This document shows positions 1 to 7,848 of a stretch of DNA of 27,479 nucleotides, piece after piece (the first letter of the stretch is position 1; the number at the start of each line of letters is the position of its first letter). Origin of the DNA: an uncultured Eubacteriales bacterium (GTDB lineage Bacteria > Bacillota > Clostridia > Oscillospirales > Oscillospiraceae); the NCBI GenBank assembly GCA_900545925.1, contig URAZ01000045.1, positions 1 through 27,479 on the forward strand. The letters are read 5' to 3'. The notes under the pieces are model-generated. The model saw only the letters and a program-made list of their open reading frames with translations, searched no databases and had not been told where the DNA came from. The position numbers and the translations under genes were made by a program.

Positions 1-246
1 TTCAAGGAAAAATGACGCGGCGCACCGCAAAAAGGCCCGCTGTCCGGGTGCGTTGGGAGTTTTCAGATACACCCTAGGTGCCGTTCTCACATTTTGCTTT
101 CCTATATGTGATGCTGCTCGGTTGCTGTGGCATAAATTGCATACGTTTGTACGTTGAGTCTTTAGAAGCCAGTTCGATGGAAACTCTTGCAATTTGTTTC
201 TGCGAATGGTGCAGTCCAGAATATAAGTCGGTGAATCAGAAGCTTT

Positions 247-690
247 CTATGACTCTGCCGAGCGCAGTGCACGGGACAGGGATGCGGCGTTTTGATATCC
301 GACTTTCTCCGCAGCCTGCGTCAGTGTATTCCCGGATGCGATTGCCTGCTTTGCAAGCGCAAGGCGGTAGGTTCGCAGATACGCATAAGGGGTCTGACCC
401 ATGGCGTGGCGGAAGCGCCGGATAAAATGATTTTCTTCCAGATGGACGGCAGCGGCGAGTTCCGAAATATGAAGCGGCGAAGCATAATCGCTCCAGATTC
501 GGCGCAGTGTCTCTGACACGACTTCATCCGTATAGAACGGGAGTACGCTTTCTTCGTTCAGCAGCCGCAGCGTCAGGCTCAGCAGCGTGTGTCCCGTGTC
601 ATAATCTGGGCGATTATGACCGGCAGTGGTGTCCAGCAGAAGCTGCGCCAAATGCACAAGCGTTTTGTGCCAGCCGGGATACAGAGTGGT
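247..690 (-). pseudogene. AraC-family regulator, C-terminal fragment
   Basis: The frame encodes the C-terminal DNA-binding part of an AraC/XylS regulator: two helix-turn-helix units with the typical ISELAAAVHLEENHFIRRF and AEKVGYQNAASLSRALR patterns. Full-length members are usually about 270-300 residues with an N-terminal cupin or sensor domain. Here the frame is closed upstream by a TGA at 691-693, and the only in-frame start (GTG at 657) has no Shine-Dalgarno site. Another frame just upstream stays open, which suggests a frameshift or deletion. It is most likely a decayed regulator, although a short free-standing DNA-binding protein cannot be excluded. Bases 1-246 downstream hold nothing I can recognise. 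Confidence 0.6.
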
Positions 691-756
691 TCAGCCGCCA
701 GAATCGGAGGCATGGAAACGAAATCAAAATAAACATGATCGATCGGGTCTGCCTCG

Positions 757-797
757 CTGCTTTGAAAGCAGGCATGAAAATTATAATGTAATTATAA
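757..797. repeat. two small palindromes in the gap before the nucleotidyltransferase
   Basis: The otherwise empty stretch 691-904 holds a 15-bp palindrome at 757-771 (CTGCTTT-G-AAAGCAG) and an AT-rich palindrome at 781-797 (TTATAAT-GTA-ATTATAA). They could be operator or promoter remnants of the decayed AraC gene. I see no well-spaced -35/-10 pair, so the function is open. Confidence 0.3.
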
Positions 798-904
798 GAG
801 TTATAGATTGGTGCAGTCGCCAGTCTTGTCAGTTTTATGCTGCGGCATCTCATTGCTGCTGGCATAACTGGCAGCAGCGGCAACCGGCCGTATATTCATT
901 TCAT

Positions 905-1819
905 TCAACCCCAAAGCTTTTCCGTATAGATTCCCTCTGCCTTCATCTTTGCAACAGCCGCCTTGACGGAAGCCAGATCCTCGCGATACGTCACGCCGTA
1001 CCAGCTTTCCTCACATGGAAGCACGCGGACGCTGGCGGTTCCGTCGGCCATCTGCTCGTTGACGACGAACGGCAGGAAGTATTCGCATTTGAGTGGATTT
1101 TTCTGCATGGCTTCCGTCAGAAACGCGGGCATTCGGCCCCAGAGTTCATCTAGCATATGCGCGGAAAAGCCCCAGAGATTCATGGAGACGATCGTGTCGC
1201 CGGGCAGCGGGAAGAAATGCTCGCCGTCCTCGGTGTATTCGGCGTCTGCGCCCTTCTTGAAGATCTTCGTGCGCTCCGTCACACCGGTCAGCATATTATT
1301 TTCGATCTCGCATACGCCGCGCGCCACAGAGCCGAATTCCGTGACCGTATTGCGCAGACGGTAGCCGACCATGGCGTATTGGCTCTCGTCGGTCTGCGTG
1401 GCCAGAAAGTCATAGATTTCCGAAAACGCCGTGCGGCCGTAGAAGTCGTCCGCGTTGATAACGGCGAACGGGCCGTTCACCGCACCCTTGCAGCAGGCCA
1501 GCGCGTGACCGGTTCCCCACGGCTTCGTGCGGCCTTCGGGGAGCGCAATCCCTTCCGGCAGGCGGTCAAGCTCCTGATAGACGTAGGACACATGGAAGAA
1601 TTTTTTCATGCGGTCGCCGATGCACGCACGGAATTCTCCTTCCATCTCGCGCTTGATGATGAACACCACATCGCGGAAACCGGCGCGCCATGCGTCAAAC
1701 AGGGAAAAATCAATGATGATGTGCCCCTCCGGATCGACCGGCTCGATCTGCTTGAGCCCCCCGAAGCGGCTGCCCATTCCGGCAGCCATAATGACAAGAC
1801 TTGGTGTATGTTTGCTCAT
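905..1819 (-). CDS. sugar-phosphate nucleotidyltransferase-like protein
   Basis: A 304-residue protein with the nucleotidyltransferase fold. The N-terminal phosphate-binding loop is MAAGMGSRFGGLKQ (residues 11-24), and the metal-binding NADD motif is at 122-125. The family transfers a nucleotidyl group to sugar phosphates to make NDP-sugars in the cytoplasm; the sugar and nucleotide cannot be told from this sequence. A good ribosome site (GAGAGG) precedes the ATG at 1819. It is the last of three leftward genes after the GH2 enzyme and the acyltransferase-domain protein, with a 77-nt gap from the latter. A nucleotide-sugar enzyme is an unusual partner for a glycoside hydrolase operon; it may recycle a released sugar or simply ride in the transcript. 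Confidence 0.75.
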   Translation of the reverse strand: MSKHTPSLVIMAAGMGSRFGGLKQIEPVDPEGHIIIDFSLFDAWRAGFRDVVFIIKREMEGEFRACIGDRMKKFFHVSYVYQELDRLPEGIALPEGRTKPWGTGHALACCKGAVNGPFAVINADDFYGRTAFSEIYDFLATQTDESQYAMVGYRLRNTVTEFGSVARGVCEIENNMLTGVTERTKIFKKGADAEYTEDGEHFFPLPGDTIVSMNLWGFSAHMLDELWGRMPAFLTEAMQKNPLKCEYFLPFVVNEQMADGTASVRVLPCEESWYGVTYREDLASVKAAVAKMKAEGIYTEKLWG

Positions 1820-1896
1820 TTTGTATTACCTCTCTACATTTGTAAGGAACTGTAAGAAGCGTGAGTTCCATTCTCTCCTTTATATCTGACGGTACC

Positions 1897-2712
1897 TTAT
1901 CGGGCAATCAGGCCGGTTGCCTCATAAAATTGCTGCCCGGCAAGAAGCCGTTCTTTAAGTAGCGCCTGAAAGCGGTTCTGCGGCACGAAAGCAGCAATTT
2001 CATCCGGCTGAATGTCCCAACGGAGCACATATCGCGCGGCTGCGTTGGACGCAGTGCGCCCGACGATCTGAAAACGCTGTTGAAAAAATGAAATATTGGA
2101 GTATACTCCAACCAGAGGCAGCAGCGTTTCGTCCAGCAGCCACGAATGGCAGCTAAAATACGAAAATGCATATGCCGGAAAGTATTTCGGAAAAAACGCG
2201 CGCGCCTGCGCAAAGGACGCATCACACGCCGCAGGCTCCAACGAGCCGCCGCGGCAGATGTGCACAGACACCAGCGGCTCGCCCGGTTCAACTCCAAAAG
2301 CCGGGGCGGAAAAGTCCGCCGGCTCCATGCAGAATTGAAGTCGTCCGAGCTGGAACAGCCGCAGCGTCAGATGATTCGTCAGCCATGCGCTTTCCGCAAG
2401 ACCGATCCTGCCGCTGTAGTTCCGGTATTCCGCCGCCCAGCGGCCGATATCGTCGATCGTATGATAAAATACCTCGTCCGGAAGCTGGTGCCTTTGATAA
2501 TCGTTCAGCAGCTTCTGACTCCAAAGGAGCGCTGCGAGCAGATCCGTCTTGGGATCGCCGCTCCAACGGAGCGTGTCTGCCCTGTAAATTTCGGCGGCCT
2601 GAGAAAGTGCCGGAAGCAGCGCTTCCTCAAAGTCCTTTTGATAGAGCGCGCCCAGACCCTGACGGGTATATTCCTGCCGCGCAAAGGAAATCGCCTGTTC
2701 GATGTTGTTCAT
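1897..2712 (-). CDS. acyltransferase-domain protein (GNAT-like C-terminal type)
   Basis: A 271-residue protein. The second half carries the pattern I associate with GNAT-like acyltransferase-domain proteins of Firmicutes: HICRGGSLEPAACDASF (151-167), then SCHSWLLDETLLPL (187-200) and SNISFFQQRF (205-214). The first half is helical and fits the partner N-terminal domain. The chosen ATG (2710-2712) overlaps the GH2 stop codon as ATGA, so translation is probably coupled; an upstream extension in this frame only shadows GH2. The family is expected to move an acyl group, but its substrate is unknown to me. Co-transcription with GH2 suggests action on a glycan-derived compound, which is inference. 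Confidence 0.55.
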   Translation of the reverse strand: MNNIEQAISFARQEYTRQGLGALYQKDFEEALLPALSQAAEIYRADTLRWSGDPKTDLLAALLWSQKLLNDYQRHQLPDEVFYHTIDDIGRWAAEYRNYSGRIGLAESAWLTNHLTLRLFQLGRLQFCMEPADFSAPAFGVEPGEPLVSVHICRGGSLEPAACDASFAQARAFFPKYFPAYAFSYFSCHSWLLDETLLPLVGVYSNISFFQQRFQIVGRTASNAAARYVLRWDIQPDEIAAFVPQNRFQALLKERLLAGQQFYEATGLIAR

Positions 2713-5537
2713 TTTGTACCCAACCTGTAGAGATTTCTCAGGAAGCGCTTTGCGACCGGATTTTCCTGCCGCAGCTCCAGCTGGCAGATCACATAGTGCT
2801 TGCCCTCGTATAGCTTTTCTGCCGCAGCCAGTACTGGCCCCCAATTTCCCTGTTCGTCCATATTGTTGGACAAAAGAATGGGTGTGAAGCCTTCGACGGT
2901 AAACGTCGTGTCCAGCAGCGGCGTGATGCAGTCCTCCTTGGCGTCATACCAGTAGGAGAAGTCCTGCTCCTTAAATTCCGCGACAGCCGGGTAGCCGGTC
3001 TTGCGGGAGACGAAGTGCAGCGGGAGCATGCCGCAGGGCTTGACGGTCACGGTCTCACCCGCGACGGTATGCAAACCCGGTTCCAGCTTCAGAATGACAA
3101 CATTGTCGTTCGGTACGACAGTCACGTCCTGAAATACGGTCAGCTTCTGCTCTGCGTAATTGACAACGTCCCCGTTCCCGTCCAGCAGGACGGTGCGGAG
3201 CGTCAGCGTTTCGCGGTCTTGCGCGGTCTCTGCCGGGAATTCGGCGCTGGCGATATAGGCTGCGCGGCAGGCGTCCGCGTGCGCGGGGACGCGCCCGGTC
3301 TGAATCAGCTTGTTTTGTTCGTTGTAAAGCTCAAAGGCAAGCGTATACGCGCCGGATTTCGCGGTATCATTGCACAGGAACGCTTCGATCTGAATCGTTT
3401 CGCCCGCCGTATAGGCAAAGCGGTCGGTGCGTAGCGACACCAGCAGGGGTGCGAGAGCATCTCGGTAGGCAAAATACGCCTGCTTCGGGATGCGCTTGCA
3501 GTCCATGATGGACTTCATCCAGCCGCTGGGCCATGCGTCGATGAACAGATGAATGGCGTTCGAGACCATGCGGTCGTCGCGGCGGAATGCCTCGGTCATC
3601 ATGCGCGTGGCAAAGGCCTGATACCGCTGGCTGCGGCTGATCCAGCCCTGCATATCCTCCTGCGCGTCATAGAAAAAGCCGCTGAAGCTCTTTGTCTGGC
3701 TGCGGACAATGCGGCCCGGGTCAAACGGCTCGCGCAGCCATTCGCGCGGGTAGCACTCCTCCATGACCTCCGCCGAGTCCAGCCCCTCTGCGCCGTATTC
3801 ACCGCAGCCATAGTACCAGCCGGGCTTGACAGGCAGCCAATAGCCCCGGTGCAGACGGCCAATGTCAATACCGTGGCCGTTATACCACATGGGGTAGCAG
3901 TGGTTATCCGGTATCCCGTCTGTGGGCGGGTCATAATCGCCGTCCACATGCTTGATGACCTGATCGGGGTTTGAGAACTTCACAACAAGGTCACAGCAGG
4001 TGAAGAAGTTTTCCAGTTCCGGACGGATCAGATGTCGGTGCGGCTCGTTATTGGCGTTCGGAAACGGCTCGTTGATATAACTGACGACGATATTGCACGG
4101 ATGCTTACGCACCATGCGTACCAGTTCCTCCGCTTGCCGGATGCCCTCCGGGACGCGGAAGCGGCGCATGACGCCGAACAGCGGAAGATCCGTCTGCGTC
4201 ATAAGGCCGAGCTTGTCGCAGTATTCGTAGACCTCATCCTGCACCGGCCGCTGCGTCAGACGCAGAAAATTCATGTTGCAGAGTTTGGCCAGCAGAATAT
4301 CGTCGATCAACTGCGGAAGATCGCCGCGCAGCACGTCCTGCTGCTCAAAGCCCATCGTATTGGCCCCGCGCAGACGGATGGAGCGGCCATTGAGATAGAA
4401 CATCCCCTTGCGCTGCGGACCTTCTGTGTCCTGCGTAAAGCTGCGCATCCCGAACTGCTGCGCAAGGCGGTCGGTGCACGTCCCGTTTACAAGAACGGCT
4501 GCATGGAGCTGGTACAAATACGGGGTTTCCAGATCCCACAGCTTTGCGTCCGGCAGGTCAAATTTGAGTTTGTACAGATTCTTTCCGTGCTTGAGCGGCA
4601 TGGGAATGCCCTTTCCAAGCTCGGACTTGACGGCGGCCTCCGTCAGACTGTCACCCATGCCGACGAAGCGCGTCGTCTCCGGCGTAAAGCGGTGGTCTTC
4701 AAAGACCGTCTCGGGGAAGTTCTGCCCGTAGAGTGAAAGCGAAAGCTCGACCGGGAGGGTATCATATCTGTCGTTCTGAATTTCCAGCCATGCTTCTGCC
4801 TTCCCGTCCAGCGGACGGATATAGAGGTCGCTGATATGGACGGAATTTCGGATCTCCACATAGACGCGGTTGCAAATGCCCGTCCCGGAGGGGCAGTGGT
4901 GCCAGCCGTCCAGCGGACCGTCCCAGCCGAGACCGGTGGCGGCATAAAGCTTGTCACCTTCTGTTTCTTCGCTGCCGCCGGGATCGTTTCCCATATAAAT
5001 ATGGTCATTATACAATTCAACCTTCAACCGGTTTGTGCCGTCTTTGACGATGCCTGTAATCTCAAACTCGAATGGAGAGAAGAAGCCTTCGTGTTCTCCG
5101 CCAAATGTGTCATTGACGGTAACGACTGCACGGTAATCCGCGCCGTCAAAATGGATATAGACCGACTGGCCCGCCAAAAGCGCAGGCAGCTCAAACGTGG
5201 TTTCATATGTCTTTTTGCACGCGCCGATAGGCCCGCCGTATTCCGGGATCGTGACCGGTTGACCATCGCGCAGAAACGACGTGAGATCCATGCGCCGGCG
5301 CAGGCTTTCAAACGCAGGCGCGTGATTTTCCAGAAACGGGCGGTATGCTTCCCGCATGGCAGCAAGCTTGGTTTTCAGTTCTTCCGTTGTAGACAGATGC
5401 GGCTTGACTGCGATGGGCTGTGCATCTGCCTGTTCCAGACGGCAGATAACGGTTTCATGCGGAATTGGCGTGACCGGCTCCAGAAGCGCAGCGTTCCCGC
5501 CGATGCCGTTTGCCGCGATTTGTGCGAATTGATCCAT
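2709..5537 (-). CDS. glycoside hydrolase family 2 enzyme
   Basis: A 942-residue GH2-type enzyme without a signal peptide, so probably cytoplasmic. In order it shows a jelly-roll sugar-binding domain (about 100-260, with FDGADYRAVVTVNDTFGGEHEG), an immunoglobulin-like domain, and a TIM barrel from about 385 (RGANTMGFEQQD). The acid/base is E490 in the SYINEPFPN motif and the probable nucleophile is E580 in GCGEYGAEGLD. Additional C-terminal beta domains follow. The CEYG context is closer to beta-glucuronidase-like members than to LacZ, but the sugar is not fixed. The ATG at 5537 follows AAGGAGA at a proper distance. It leads a three-gene leftward operon with its own promoter and tandem operator (see 5567-5631). 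Confidence 0.85.
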   Translation of the reverse strand: MDQFAQIAANGIGGNAALLEPVTPIPHETVICRLEQADAQPIAVKPHLSTTEELKTKLAAMREAYRPFLENHAPAFESLRRRMDLTSFLRDGQPVTIPEYGGPIGACKKTYETTFELPALLAGQSVYIHFDGADYRAVVTVNDTFGGEHEGFFSPFEFEITGIVKDGTNRLKVELYNDHIYMGNDPGGSEETEGDKLYAATGLGWDGPLDGWHHCPSGTGICNRVYVEIRNSVHISDLYIRPLDGKAEAWLEIQNDRYDTLPVELSLSLYGQNFPETVFEDHRFTPETTRFVGMGDSLTEAAVKSELGKGIPMPLKHGKNLYKLKFDLPDAKLWDLETPYLYQLHAAVLVNGTCTDRLAQQFGMRSFTQDTEGPQRKGMFYLNGRSIRLRGANTMGFEQQDVLRGDLPQLIDDILLAKLCNMNFLRLTQRPVQDEVYEYCDKLGLMTQTDLPLFGVMRRFRVPEGIRQAEELVRMVRKHPCNIVVSYINEPFPNANNEPHRHLIRPELENFFTCCDLVVKFSNPDQVIKHVDGDYDPPTDGIPDNHCYPMWYNGHGIDIGRLHRGYWLPVKPGWYYGCGEYGAEGLDSAEVMEECYPREWLREPFDPGRIVRSQTKSFSGFFYDAQEDMQGWISRSQRYQAFATRMMTEAFRRDDRMVSNAIHLFIDAWPSGWMKSIMDCKRIPKQAYFAYRDALAPLLVSLRTDRFAYTAGETIQIEAFLCNDTAKSGAYTLAFELYNEQNKLIQTGRVPAHADACRAAYIASAEFPAETAQDRETLTLRTVLLDGNGDVVNYAEQKLTVFQDVTVVPNDNVVILKLEPGLHTVAGETVTVKPCGMLPLHFVSRKTGYPAVAEFKEQDFSYWYDAKEDCITPLLDTTFTVEGFTPILLSNNMDEQGNWGPVLAAAEKLYEGKHYVICQLELRQENPVAKRFLRNLYRLGTK

Positions 5538-5566
5538 ATACGTTCTCCTTTTCGCTGCTTTTTCGT

Positions 5567-5595
5567 ATCGTAACACAGCGAATATAGGGAGGCAA
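5567..5595 (-). promoter_or_regulatory. GH2 operon promoter
   Basis: On the minus strand, TTGCCT (5595-5590), a 17-nt spacer and TACGAT (5572-5567) form a sigma-70-type promoter 29 nt before the GH2 start. The -35 box is 2 nt from a tandem operator. Confidence 0.6.
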
Positions 5596-5597
5596 TC

Positions 5598-5631
5598 TGC
5601 GAAAATGACACTTTGACCCGCAAAAATGTCA
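5598..5631 (-). promoter_or_regulatory. tandem 21-bp-spaced operator of the GH2 promoter
   Basis: Read on the minus strand, there are two direct 13-bp sites: TGACATTTTTGCG (distal, 5631-5619) and TGTCATTTTCGCA (proximal, 5610-5598). They are exactly 21 bp apart, about two helical turns. The proximal site stops 2 nt short of the -35 box, the position expected for an AraC-type activator that touches RNA polymerase. The same layout appears before the ABC transporter genes at 7759-7792. Confidence 0.65.
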
Positions 5632-5650
5632 TATTCGCCACCTATGATTT

Positions 5651-5676
5651 TTGACCCGCATTCTTTTAGAATGCGA
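5651..5676 (+). promoter_or_regulatory. possible AraC-gene promoter with palindrome
   Basis: A TTGACC box (5651-5656) is followed by a perfect palindrome, GCATTC-TTTTA-GAATGC (5658-5674). The -10 region (CGATAC or GATACA) is weak. The palindrome lies in the -35/-10 spacer, where a bound protein would repress or need to remodel the promoter. The 11-mer TTTGACCCGCA occurs both at 5612-5622 and 5650-5660. Confidence 0.35.
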
Positions 5677-5717
5677 TACAGAGGATACTGGACCGATGGA
5701 CGGATGTGAGGCAGCTT

Positions 5718-6806
5718 ATGTTTGAAGCATTTTTTACGGATCCCTGTATGCGATACCGCACAGAGGTGATCAACGGCATTGACTTTTACGGGTTGGGATT
5801 CAGCATGGTACGCGGCGAATGTGTGGCGGAAGGAACGCTGCGCTGGATGCAGAAAGGCGAAGCTGCGGCCGTGCTCATCACAAATACGAGCCTGCCGGAT
5901 ATGTCTGGGTTTGAACTTGCCAGACATGTCCGCAGACAGTTTCCGTGCCTCCGCGTGATTTTTTTGACTGACACGCCGAACCTTGCGGAAGCGCAGCAAG
6001 CCGTCCGGTGCGGTGCATATGACTATTTGCCGAAGTCTGACGGGATCGACGCGCTGCGCAGCGCGATGATCCGCGTTTCAGAGGAACTGCACACGGAAAG
6101 TCGGGAAGAAGCATATCTGCGCGGCCAGCAAAACTGGGATGAGTGCATTTCGAGACTTCTGAAGCTGCTTCTGGCACTGAAGCCGGGCATCGACGAGGAT
6201 CACTGGCAAATGTATTCCAAAGTCAAGCCGCTGCTGAGCGATGCTCCGCTGCGCATGGAGGCTCTGCTGGTGCGCTCTTTGATGGAGGAACTGCGCGCAG
6301 AAATTTGCCGCAGGGATGAGGCACTGGCCGCGCAACTCCGAAGTAACATGATGGCTGCGCCGCTGGGCATGCTGACCTCCGCGCAGGGAATGGCGGCGTA
6401 CATGGATGCCATCTGGGCGCTGCTTTCCGAAAAGGGCTATATCACGCAGGAGGACGCGCTGAAAAGCGATCCCATCGGGCGCGCCTGCGTCTATATGCAG
6501 TCGCACCTCTCGGAAAAACTGACTGTGCAGGAGCTGGCTGAGTATGTCCACATCAGCCCGCGGCATTTTATCCGGAAATTCCAGACAGAGATGAACGAGA
6601 AATTTACGGATTATCTGGCCCACATCCGTGTTCAGGCGGCAATTCAAATGCTGGAGGCTGGTCGGGATGTCAAATCCATTCCGGAGGCGGTCGGGTATAA
6701 AGACGAAAAAAGCTTTTATTCCGTGTTCCGGAGGTTCGCGGGCTGTTCCATGCGCGAATACCAGCAGAGACTGAACTTGAGCCAGCGAAAGGAGAAGCAT
6801 CCATGA
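5718..6806 (+). CDS. AraC-type response regulator with a degenerate receiver
   Basis: A 362-residue regulator. The N-terminal receiver-like domain (1-120) keeps D8, T84 and K106 but has N56 where the phospho-accepting Asp is expected (VLITNTSLPDMSG). The C-terminal AraC helix-turn-helix pair spans about 257-355 (LTVQELAEYVHISPRHFIRKF, then SIPEAVGYKDEKSFYSVFRRF). I chose ATG 5718 because GTGAGG lies 6 nt upstream; a GTG at 5706 is possible but would use up that site. No histidine kinase is nearby. Its stop overlaps the next gene's ATG (ATGA). It is divergent from the GH2 operon and is the likely activator of both the GH2 and ABC operons. Confidence 0.8.
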   Translation: MFEAFFTDPCMRYRTEVINGIDFYGLGFSMVRGECVAEGTLRWMQKGEAAAVLITNTSLPDMSGFELARHVRRQFPCLRVIFLTDTPNLAEAQQAVRCGAYDYLPKSDGIDALRSAMIRVSEELHTESREEAYLRGQQNWDECISRLLKLLLALKPGIDEDHWQMYSKVKPLLSDAPLRMEALLVRSLMEELRAEICRRDEALAAQLRSNMMAAPLGMLTSAQGMAAYMDAIWALLSEKGYITQEDALKSDPIGRACVYMQSHLSEKLTVQELAEYVHISPRHFIRKFQTEMNEKFTDYLAHIRVQAAIQMLEAGRDVKSIPEAVGYKDEKSFYSVFRRFAGCSMREYQQRLNLSQRKEKHP

Positions 6807-7576
6807 TAAAGCTATGGAACCAAACCATGCCGCACCGCTGCCCGGCGGATGCGTTTGAGCCGTATCTCACTCCGTATTTCTGCGACGGCGCCAAAACAGC
6901 CATTGTGGTGTGCGCGGGCGGCGCATACAGCGAGCGCGTAACGTATGAGGGCGATGACGTGGCCGTGTGGCTGAATACGATCGGCATAACGGCCTTTGTA
7001 CTGGAATACCGCGTTGCGCCAAGCAAAGCCCCGGCGCAGCCGTCCGACGCGCAGCGGGCCATGCGGCTGGCAAGAAAGCTTTGCATGGAGCGTGGGATCG
7101 AGCGCCTTGGCATCATGGGCTTTTCCGCCGGGGGCCATCTGGCAGCGACACTGTCTGTCCACTATGATGAAGCCTTTTATCCGCCGCAGGATGAGCTTGA
7201 CAATCTATCTGCCTGCCCTGATTTTACCGTCCTGTGCTATAGTGTGATCGACATGGGCGAGTACCGACACGATTGGAGCCGCCGCTTTCTACTCGGCGAT
7301 GTGCCGGATGAGGCACAGATCGAATTCTATTCTCCGCAGCGCTGTGTGACAGAAAACACTCCGCCCGCCTTTCTCTGGCACACAGCACAGGATGCAAGCG
7401 TTCCGGCAATCAATTCGATGCTCTACGCCGCTGCACTGCAAAAATGTGACGTGCCGTATGAGCTGCACATCTTCCCGTTTGGACAGCACGGCAAGGCGCT
7501 GGCGCTCGATGATGCCTCCGTCGGACAGTGGCGGCAGCTTTTGCGCCAATGGTTGGTCAGCATGAAGTTTTTATAA
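6803..7576 (+). CDS. alpha/beta hydrolase, carbohydrate-esterase-like
   Basis: A 257-residue alpha/beta hydrolase of the small acetyl-xylan-esterase-like group, without a signal peptide. The catalytic triad can be seen: S108 in GFSAGG, D197 in HTAQDASVP and H229 in FGQHGKAL. CAGGAY (37-42) is the likely oxyanion loop. Members remove acetyl or other acyl groups from sugars. Its ATG overlaps the regulator's stop by 4 nt, so the two are probably translated together, and a strong terminator follows at 7585. Placed between the GH2 operon and the sugar importer, it probably deacylates imported oligosaccharides before GH2 cuts them; the exact ester is inference. Confidence 0.75.
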   Translation: MIKLWNQTMPHRCPADAFEPYLTPYFCDGAKTAIVVCAGGAYSERVTYEGDDVAVWLNTIGITAFVLEYRVAPSKAPAQPSDAQRAMRLARKLCMERGIERLGIMGFSAGGHLAATLSVHYDEAFYPPQDELDNLSACPDFTVLCYSVIDMGEYRHDWSRRFLLGDVPDEAQIEFYSPQRCVTENTPPAFLWHTAQDASVPAINSMLYAAALQKCDVPYELHIFPFGQHGKALALDDASVGQWRQLLRQWLVSMKFL

Positions 7577-7584
7577 GCGATATG

Positions 7585-7615
7585 AAAGGCACATGCGGCA
7601 GCGCATGTGCCTTTT
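7585..7615 (+). terminator. rho-independent terminator after the esterase
   Basis: A perfect 12-bp stem (AAAGGCACATGC / GCATGTGCCTTT) with a 6-nt loop runs straight into TTTT, 8 nt after the esterase stop. It separates the regulator-esterase unit from the transporter genes. Confidence 0.85.
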
Positions 7616-7758
7616 GCATAATTTCATGCAATCGTCTCTGTGCATATTAACAAAAGAGCAAATACGAATCGTCAAATTCAATGCTGATTTTTTGGCGACA
7701 ATGCTTAAAATAAACACGCAGATACCAACTGGATGCAGGAATAATGCACAATCAACGC

Positions 7759-7792
7759 AGTCACAATCGCCAGCCATCTTGTCACAATCGCA
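7759..7792 (+). promoter_or_regulatory. tandem 21-bp-spaced operator of the ABC promoter
   Basis: Two direct 13-bp sites, AGTCACAATCGCC (7759-7771) and TGTCACAATCGCA (7780-7792), are exactly 21 bp apart. The second ends 2 nt before the -35 box. Sequence, period and distance to -35 match the operator before GH2, so the same activator probably binds both. Confidence 0.7.
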
Positions 7793-7794
7793 CC

Positions 7795-7823
7795 TTGGAA
7801 ATCAAAAACCGAACCCGTACAAT
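7795..7823 (+). promoter_or_regulatory. sugar ABC transporter promoter
   Basis: TTGGAA (7795-7800), a 17-nt spacer and TACAAT (7818-7823) make a near-consensus sigma-70 promoter. Transcription would start near 7830, just before the ribosome site at 7839. This also rules out the in-frame starts further upstream for the first permease. Confidence 0.7.
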
Positions 7824-7848
7824 GGAGAAAACAAAAGCGGAGGAACCC

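Noticed and set aside
5538..5999. Extension of the GH2 frame upstream of 5537
   Set aside because: It overlaps the divergent regulator and the promoter region. ATG 5537 has a strong ribosome site and the promoter lies just before it.
7744..7848. Earlier in-frame starts for the LplB-type permease
   Set aside because: They lie within or before the promoter at 7795-7823, and lack ribosome sites.
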